The position numbers and the translations under genes are program-made. Positions 56,544-64,000 of a DNA stretch of 64,000 nt are shown here, piece after piece (position 1 is the first letter of the stretch; the number at the start of each line of letters is the position of its first letter). Origin of the DNA: Thalassia testudinum. Lineage: Eukaryota; Streptophyta; Magnoliopsida; Alismatales; Hydrocharitaceae. The notes beneath the pieces were generated by a model. That model was not told the DNA's origin. It worked only from the letters and a program-made list of their open reading frames with translations, and searched no databases. The DNA lies in assembly GCA_037157565.1 (NCBI GenBank), contig JAZHRO010000036.1, positions 17,286,501 to 17,350,500 of the forward strand, in the 5' to 3' direction.

Positions 56544-59500
56544 GTGATATTGAGCAACCTACCTCCCAAACGAATTGACCTAGGAGTGCCCCTGATATCT
56601 TGTAATATCAGGGACATGACATTTGATAGAGCGCTCTTGGACTTAGGTGCCTCAATCAACCTGATCCCGACTACCCTTTATCACCAGTTTGGATTTGGGG
56701 AGTTGAAACCCACACTTGTGACTATCCAATTGATTGATAGATCCGTGAAAACCCCGAAGGGGGTCATCAAGGACGTAATTGTTCGGGTCAAGGACTTCTA
56801 CTTCCCAGTCAACTTTTTGGTCCTTGACATGGAAGTCCCCGAACAGCTACAAAACACACCCATCATCCTGAGCAGACCCTTCTTAGCTACGGCTAAGGCG
56901 AACATTGATTGTGACATAGGATGCATGGAAATCACCTTTGGAGACAAGAAGATGCAATTGGATATCTTCAGGGCAGCTAAGTCTTTTGATTATGGTTGGG
57001 TTGAGGAGCACGATCCCGTGGAACCTCTGGTTGAAGAATGCCTCACTCTTAGCTCTTTAGCAAACCATTTGACTCAACCAGTTGATGACTACCCTGACCC
57101 CCCCCAACCTGTGGAGGTTGACCTTTGTAGAGCTGATTACGTTCAGCAACCTCCATTTGAGGAGATTGATGTTGATCAACTCCCGCCTTTCCCTTACCCG
57201 TCAAATGTTGTGCCACCTACACCCGAATTAAAGCCTTTGCCCGATAATTTCAAGTATGTCTTTCTGAGACCTGACCAGACCTTCCCTGTGATTATCAATG
57301 CCCATTTAACTAGGGATCAAGAACTTAGGTTGACTGCAACCCTCTATGAACATTGGGCAGCCATTGGGTGGACAATTTCTGACTTAAGGGGAATTAGCCC
57401 TACTTATTGCACTCACAAGATCTATTTGGAAGATGGGGCTCGACCTTCTCGCCAGATGTAGAGGCGATTGAACCCGAATATGCGAGAGGTCGTTAAAAAA
57501 GAAATAATCAAGTGGCTTGACGCAGACGTCATTTACCTAATTTCCGATAGCCCCTGGGTGAGCCCCACTCAAGTGGTACCCAAGAAAGCCAAGCGCACCG
57601 TGGTCACCAATTACCAGGGCGAATCCATCCCCACCCACACCGCTATCGCATGGCAGGTGTGCATCAACTATAGGAAGCTTAATAAGGTCACCAAGAAAGA
57701 TCATTTCCCTCTGCCATTCATTGACCAGAATGTCGAGCGATTGGCAGGACAAAAATATTTTGCTTCTTGGATGGATATTCAGGATACAACCAAGTTGCTA
57801 TTGCACTAGAGGATCAAGAGTAGGCCACATTCACTTGCTCGTATGGCACGTTCGCATTCTGTCGTATGCCATTCAGGTTATGCAACGCACCCGCTACCTT
57901 TCAGCATTGCATGCTAGCCATCTTTTCAGAGATGGTGGGTGAATACCTGGAGGTCATTATGGATGATTTCTCCGTGTTCGGGAACTCATTCGACCATTGC
58001 CTTAGCAACTTGGAAAAGATCCTGAAGCGATGTATTGAGGTCAACCTGGTTTTAAGCTGGGAAAAGAGCCATTTCATGGTTCAAGAAGGGATTGTCCTCG
58101 GTCACATCGTCTCTCATAGGGGCATCAAAGTTGATCGAGCTTAGGTTGATTTAATTTCTAAACTTCCACCCCCTATCTCGGTCAAGCAAATCCGATCTTT
58201 CCTAGGACATGTTGGCTTCTATAGAAGATTCATTAAGGATTTTTCCAAACTTTCTAAGCCCTTGACCGACCTTCTAGCCAATGATGCCCTTTTCACATGA
58301 CACCTGATTGCATCAAGGCCTACAACACCCTTAGGGAAACAGTCTCCACTACATTTGTTTTATAACCCCTAGACAGATCCCAAGACTTTGAGATGATGTG
58401 TGATGCATCTGATTTTGCTATCAGCGTAGTCCTAGGACAAAGAAGAGAGAAGAAACCCGTGGTGATCTACTACGCGAGCAAAACATTGGATGAGGCTCAA
58501 CGGAATTACACTATCATAAAAAAGAACTGCTCGTCGTAGTCTTTGGGTTAGAAAAGTTCAGATCATACCTTCTAGGATCCTACGTGACGGTTTACACTGA
58601 CCACTTGGCTATCCGGCATTTGTTGGCTAAAAAGGATGCTAAACCTAGGCTCATCAGATGGATCCTGCTCTTGCAGGAATTTGACCTGGAAATATGCGAC
58701 AAAGCTGGGCCCAAGAACGTTGTAGCTGACCACTTGTCCAGACTTCACCAGAACCACATTGGACCCTCATTACCCTTAACCGACACCTTCCATGATGAAC
58801 AACTTCTAGCCGTACAAGGAAGGAGGCTACCCTGGTATGCAGACTTAGTCAACTATCTGGTGGTAGGTCAGACTCTGTATGGCTGGTCAACACAGCAATA
58901 GGATAAGTTCTTAGCTGAAGCCAAGCACTATTTCTAGGATGATCCTATGCTGTTTAGACTCTATGCTAACCAGATCATCAGAAGGTGTATTCCTAAGGAG
59001 GAAGTCCAAAGTGTGTTATCCTTCCATCACAACCAAGCCTGTGGTAGCCATTTCTCTAGGAAGCAGATGGCTGCAAAAGTTTTGCAGTCTAATTTTTACT
59101 AGCCATCCTTATTCAAGGATGCACACATCTTTGTGAAGACTTGCTCTCAATGACAAACATTATGGACTATGACCAGAAATGATATGATGCCCCTACAACC
59201 CATTCTAATCGTCGAACTTTTTGATGTCTGGGGCATCAATTTTATGGGTCCCTTCCCACCATCCAACGGCTTTGAGTACATATTAGTCTCAGTGGACTAT
59301 GTCTCGAAATGGATCGAAGCCGTAGCCACCGGAAGATGTGACCATAAGAATGTCATGGACTTTGTTAAGCAAAACATCTTCTCTCGGTTTGGGTACCGAA
59401 AGCCATGATCAGTGATGGTGGGAGTCACTTTATTCATGCCTAATTCTATGCCTTAGAAGATACGGGGTTACTCACCACATTGCCACTCCATATCACCCGC

Positions 59501-59936
59501 AAACAAATGGGCAAACTGAGGTCTCTAAAAGGCAAATTAAGAATATTCTACAAAAAACTGTGAGACCTGACTGGAAGGATTGGTCCACATGATTGGATGA
59601 TAACCTTTGGGCATACAGGACCACTTTTAAGACCCCGATAGGCATGTCGACTTATCGATGGTCTTTGGCAAGGCTTGCCACCTTCCGAATGAGTTGGAAC
59701 ACTGGGCATACTGGGCTGTTAAGGAGTGCAATATGGATTCCCAGTTGGCCGGAGCACAAAGGACACTCCAACCCTTCGAGATCAAGGAAATCCGTCGAGA
59801 CACTTATGAGAACAGTCGACTTTACAAAGAGAAGATGAAAGCCGTCCATGAAGACACATTCATAGGAAAACCTTCGAGCCCAATCAGCAAGTCTGGCATT
59901 TTGATGCAAGACTTAAACTTTTCCCCGGTGTTGAAA
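56544..59936 (+). pseudogene. Athila copy 3 protease-pol, truncated in integrase
   Basis: Protease and the linker are open at 56544-57461 in a single frame: LLDLGASINLIP near 56640, [19 protein letters not shown] near 56790 and the flap end near 56870 (ILSRPFLATA, Ser for Gly). RT is broken by TAG at 57459 and shifts near 57760-57810. IMDD stands at the catalytic site (57957). RNase H pieces lie at 58380-58745 ([20 protein letters not shown]). Integrase pieces lie at 59020-59936 ([27 protein letters not shown]). The matching sequence ends near NFSPV at about 59936, where an LTR-like sequence begins on the other strand. Unlike copies 1 and 2 it has no frameshift inside the protease. Confidence 0.88.
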
Positions 59937-60582
59937 TGCCGGAGAACTACGCTATCAGATTTGGTTTTGAAAACCTGTCGTTGTAGTTTGAATAGCGAAG
60001 AACTCGGGTTTAACAAATAAAATTTATACTGGAATAGAAATCCCGGGTTGAACTCAGGGAGGCTACGTAGATCAAAATTTGCAATTATATTCTTTTTGTG
60101 TTTTTGTTAAAAAATGGAGTAATTACAATGAAATGAAGAACTATAGACAATAAGAGAAAGATAGAGAAAGGGAGGGAGAGAAAACATCCACTTGATATTG
60201 CAAAATGTTTGTACAACTAAGTAACTGAGAAATTACACTAGAAAGTAGGAAAACTATTACAACTAGAAAGCAAGAAAGTTCTACTCCAGAAAGCAGGAAA
60301 AAGGAATGGGAGAAAGAAGTTATCCTCCTCAACGATTGCTTGGAGGATGAGCCGGACGAGACGACGCCTGGAAGACGAGGAACGGAGTGGGAAGAAGGAG
60401 GTCGAGGTAGGAGGAACGGGAATGAGGCAGCATGTCGTCGTCGCGGGATCCGCTTCCGAAATGGGGGCAAAAAATTGATTTTATCTCTTGAGGAGCATCC
60501 CGGGTGTGGGACAAGCTTCTCTTGAGCTTTGGAGAGGGAGAGAAGAGAAGGAAGGGATGAGAAATTCGTATGGAGGAGGTCT

Positions 60583-60592
60583 CCTTTTATAG
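60583..60592 (-). promoter_or_regulatory. Probable TATA box of the minus-strand LTR-like sequence
   Basis: CTATAAAAGG on the minus strand lies about 650 bp from the LTR end. Confidence 0.5.
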
Positions 60593-60647
60593 TTGCAAGG
60601 AGTTGGGGCATTTTGGTCATTACAATTTGAAAAACATTAATTCAGGA

Positions 60648-60679
60648 CCTTTAGTGACGAATAAATCCATCACTAAAGG
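60648..60679. repeat. 10-bp inverted repeat upstream of the TATA box
   Basis: CCTTTAGTGA (60648-60657) pairs with TCACTAAAGG (60670-60679). It resembles subterminal motifs of plant CACTA transposons, but no CACTA terminus is evident. Confidence 0.55.
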
Positions 60680-61320
60680 CCTAAATGTGGCCTTCGTGAG
60701 CACGCGCTGCGCGCCTCCTCGCCTCCGCGTCAATCAACGTACACGCACATCCGCACGCTTGCAGCCATCCGATCAAGAGATTGGACGGCTTAGATGATCC
60801 CTGCTTGTGCTGCGCGCTTGCATGTGATCTCGCGTCCTTGCCGCTCGTTCGATCTCGTGTGGGCACTATCGGCTGCATAGCGCCGTTCGATCAAAATCAT
60901 GTGGCTCCGCGTGCCTGCTCGCCCATGGTCCAATTTGAAGTGCCCGCGGCTCGAATGGGCATCCTCTATCTTCGATAGAGTGCTCGACCAACGCGCTGCG
61001 AGCACTTTTGTGTCGAGTGCTCTTTTTGTGCGCGCACGCCCTACAGTCGTTGGATGAGCATCCAACAGTGAAGAAGCGTCGATCAGATGAAGAGGAAAGG
61101 TTGAGGCGAGTGCTTGCAGCCGGTTGGGTGGCTGAGATGGCGCAACGTGAAGCCATCTTGGTCGTCCATCTTCTGAGTTTGTAGATGGTGCCACAGGTGT
61201 CGGATTGGATCGATTTTCGTGCCGTTAGGCTGCGATAGTCGATCCGAATCCATCCGTGCGATTAGATTTGTCGTCTGAGGTGCAGATTAAAGATCGTCAT
61301 TGTTGTGAATTGATGTTGTT

Positions 61321-64000
61321 GTAGTAAATGTAGGAAATACAAACCATTATTACGACCATTTTTATTTAATTACTTAATTTTTACTGGTTTATTCCAAGTC
61401 GTTTACTGGGAGGTAGTTATTGATTTACATCACTCTCTAGGTCCAAAATTATTTTTTAATTCCAAAATTGATTAATTTTATATACAATTAATAATGAATG
61501 AATGAATGAATCTATGAATAATGAAACAAAGTTTCCATGATGTACAAAAAGAGTTAATGAAAAGTGCTTACAAAAAATCTACTTACAAACAAGCATCAAC
61601 TAATACATAGGTATATTCTATACTATCTATTTATAAGTTATATTACTAATACTTACATAATTATACATTACTAACTCATATTACATAGCATACTAACTTA
61701 ACTTACTATACTGACATATACAGTAACACATATATAGCTACAGCGACAGATATAAACGTCGCTGGACCCCAAAAAATACATACAAACTGTAAGAAGGAAA
61801 CCAGGGTCTATAGCGACAGTTATTTCGCCTATAGAGACATTTCATTTTGTTAGTAAAGGTATGAAGTTATATATAAATGTAAATAGCTATACTATGTATC
61901 TACACTTTAGTTATCTTAAACATATTTATTTACAAATACTATTTATACGAGACTTTGTATATACATTATACTTATACATACTTTTATTCTCTCTTTCACT
62001 CTTCACTTCTCCTCAGCACTTCTCTTAATTTTACTCATTATGTTCTCAGTGACACTTAGGTGTTAGATACTTGGGTGTTTTGACGGTGTTATTGTGGCTC
62101 TTAATTAATCAAAAATTTGTTCAGTTTGCGGCCACGCTTTTCGAGGGATACACAACACCCAGAGGGTGGGACCAGACCTCTACTAAGCTCACCCTAATTT
62201 TTCATTAGGCCGCTTAATTACACGTTCATGCTCATCCATTTGGGCTTAACAAGCCCGCACACACCCGGGCCCCCGGCCCCACACACAAGCTCAATTCATG
62301 CTCAAGATATGTTGAGAATGGTCATATGTATTCGGTTGTTCGGGCGCCCAGCACCTGTGACGACTGAATAGCCTAAGTAACAAAAACAATATAAAGTGCA
62401 GTGCACGCTCACCAGCCCATGATGTGGGACTATTCGAGCGCAGCGCAGTGCTGGAAATTCAAGATAGCTGTGTAGAATTCATGATTTTGGCCCTCGATTC
62501 GAGGGCCATAATTTGTTAGTTACTAAAAATAAATTATGTGAAAATAAAATATTTATATAGTACTATACAATTGTACAATTAATTTGGAGTTTTAATTATA
62601 TTTACTATATAAATAAATTAGCTAAAGTATACAGTTTATACATACTTATTTTTAAGTTTTGTTTCTTAATTATGTATAAATTAGTTATTATATGGTCTAA
62701 TTGACCTTATACAGAGTTAGTATACATGTCTAAATAATTTATAAACATTTTTATTGTATTTTAGAGATTTAATTTCTATTTATTTACATTTAAATAGTAG
62801 CTTTTTGAACTATTTTATTTGTAAAATAAATTTAAATAGAGTATATATTATAAATATACTTAAATTAGGTTAAATTACTTAAAATACAGTAGTATACATA
62901 TACAGTATAAATTAACTTAGTTTTAACTTAATCTACTAAATTATTTTAATTTAATCTAATAACTTAACTATTAACTTAATAAATTAATTATTTATTCTGT
63001 ATACATAATTAAATTAAGGTACCAGGTACAGTATGTTTATTATATACATATAAATACATATATACAGTCTTATAACTTAATAAGGTTATTTATAGTACTT
63101 ATTACCTATATGGCTTTATTGTTTATATATATATTAGTTCAATGAATAATTAGCTGTATAATTAAAATATATATACTATAATCTAACTTAAATATTTACT
63201 TTACATAATACAATACATACATAAGTTATTTAACTTATAAATATGTATACTTTACATTATAGATAAGTAAGCTTATTATATAGCTTAAATAAATACTTAT
63301 ATACATATTATACAAGGGATTTTTACTATTTTTAGAGTTTTTTTCAGTTTTTATGATTGTTATCTATGTTATAGAGATAGGAGATGCAAATGAAAGAAAT
63401 AGATGAGAAGGAGGAAATGTTTTTGGTGTTTTTAAGGGTAGCTTCTTTTATTAAATTCCATGGTATACATAACTGTCAACTAGTAAATTATACCAAGTCA
63501 GGGGTTCAGAATACCATGAAACTTAGTATGCATTTAAGGAAATATCTGATCTTCAATCAGATAGTTTTATTTTATTTTTTTAGATTTTTTTATAATTTTT
63601 ATTTACATCCCAAGTTCAGTCATCCTAAGCCTTTAAAGAGGCGTCTAAAGTATCCTAAGGGCTTAGGATGAGTACTAAGTGTCTAAAAGGCAGGGAACTG
63701 CCTTGAATGTGTTCAGTGTAGGTTATGGAACAGATAGAAGCAATTAGGCATGCAACTCAAGACAAGTTTTAATTCATTTCATATAGTGGATAGTTAAACT
63801 CATTATTTAACTGACAGGATTAAAACGATTTAATTACAAGCATTCAAAGGATATTACAAGTCAATTACAATATAGGAAAGCTTGTATACAAATGATACAA
63901 CAATTTACATCAGTCAGCTTCTAACAAAATTAGATCTAAGCTACTATCCATAGGATGATTCAAACTTGGGATTCCTGTTAGAATAGCAAGAAGAAGCTAT
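61321..64000. other. AT-rich sequence without an assignable gene
   Basis: 61321-62060 is AT-rich with two GCGAC/GTCGC dyads (61741-61764 and around 61813-61836). 62060-62480 is a less AT-rich island with short GGGCTT/AAGCCC and GTGGGACTATTC motifs. 62500-63380 is extremely AT-rich, with many TTAACTTA and TATATA strings. A 95-codon frame at 63384-63671 has no recognisable similarity and is not called. 63680-64000 shows nothing I can name. Confidence 0.6.

Larger units (their letters stand above)
46734..59936 (+). mobile_element. Athila-type element copy 3, interrupted by a LINE and truncated
   Basis: It has a 5' LTR (about 46734-48184), a tRNA-Asp-type primer site (48190), leader, gag (49296-49811 and 54952-56535), protease and pol (56544-59936). 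It has more than ten stops or shifts. It belongs to the same lineage as the full-length copy but a more distant family. The 3' LTR and the end of pol are missing: sequence identity stops within integrase at about 59936. The exact start of the 5' LTR is uncertain because no duplication could be matched. Confidence 0.85.
59937..61320 (-). repeat. LTR-like sequence, minus strand (distal end undefined)
   Basis: On the minus strand it ends CGTAGTTCTCCGGCA at 59937 and carries the U5 box CCTCCCTGAGTTCAACCC at about 60050-60067, as in the Athila LTRs. A TATA box faces it at 60583-60592. Copy 3 integrase stops exactly here, which fits an insertion. The upstream boundary near 61320 is only a guess, and neither a polypurine tract nor the second half of copy 3 was found to the right. 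Confidence 0.5.

Noticed and set aside
63384..63671. 95-codon frame in AT-rich sequence
   Set aside because: There is no recognisable similarity, promoter or neighbouring exon, and the length is compatible with chance.
1..64000. CRISPR array, rRNA cluster, bacterial operon or host protein gene
   Set aside because: There are no regularly spaced direct repeats with unique spacers, no rRNA signature, and no frame outside transposons with recognisable protein similarity.

Overview
The window looks like a heterochromatic, transposon-filled stretch of a large flowering-plant genome. I find no host gene I can support. Almost every base that can be assigned belongs to a retroelement of a typical plant lineage: Athila-type and Tekay/Del-type Ty3/gypsy elements, a Ty1/copia derivative, an L1-type LINE and a tRNA-derived SINE. 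The species cannot be named from the sequence.

Layout. (1) 1-8164: the 3' part of a decayed Athila-family element (copy 1, plus strand) whose 3' LTR is 5901-8164. It abuts (2) 8165-15219: pieces of a non-autonomous Athila-like element on the minus strand. One LTR (10739-12678) has a primer binding site on one side and a polypurine tract on the other, so internal domains flank it on both sides. (3) 15220-46718: a gag-only Ty1/copia element (minus strand). Its 3' LTR was split by (4) a Tekay-like chromovirus (15940-41139, TSD AGCTA). The 5' LTR of that chromovirus was split in turn by (5) a full-length Athila (17897-31652, TSD GCTAC) with open gag-protease and pol frames and nearly identical LTRs, and by (6) a solo LTR of the same family (32044-33041, TSD AGGGT). 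The copia 5' LTR (43685-46718) holds a SINE (44022-44260) and a minus-strand solo LTR (44743-46238, TSD TGACT). (7) About 46734-59936: a second, more distant Athila (copy 3, plus strand), interrupted in gag by an L1-type LINE (49812-54951, TSD AATTAAGATGT) and cut off at 59936 by (8) a minus-strand LTR-like sequence. (9) About 61300-64000: AT-rich sequence with no assignable gene.

How the parts relate. The only potentially autonomous unit is the full-length Athila. Its LTR carries the promoter, tRNA-Asp is the expected primer, and Gag-protease and Pol lie in two overlapping frames joined by a +1 shift inside the protease. It could have supplied proteins for its own family. The non-autonomous unit at 8165-15219 shares a leader block with copy 3, which suggests an Athila-3-like helper. 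Target-site duplications give the order of insertion: minus Athila-like host, then copia, then Tekay, then Athila. The points most worth a second look are the shared +1 frameshift inside the Athila protease, a 3' noncoding hairpin with a compensatory base-pair change, a filler in the solo LTR copied from Athila coding sequence, an unrecognised Tyr-rich then acidic ORF in the non-autonomous element, and palindromic motif clusters in the LTRs.
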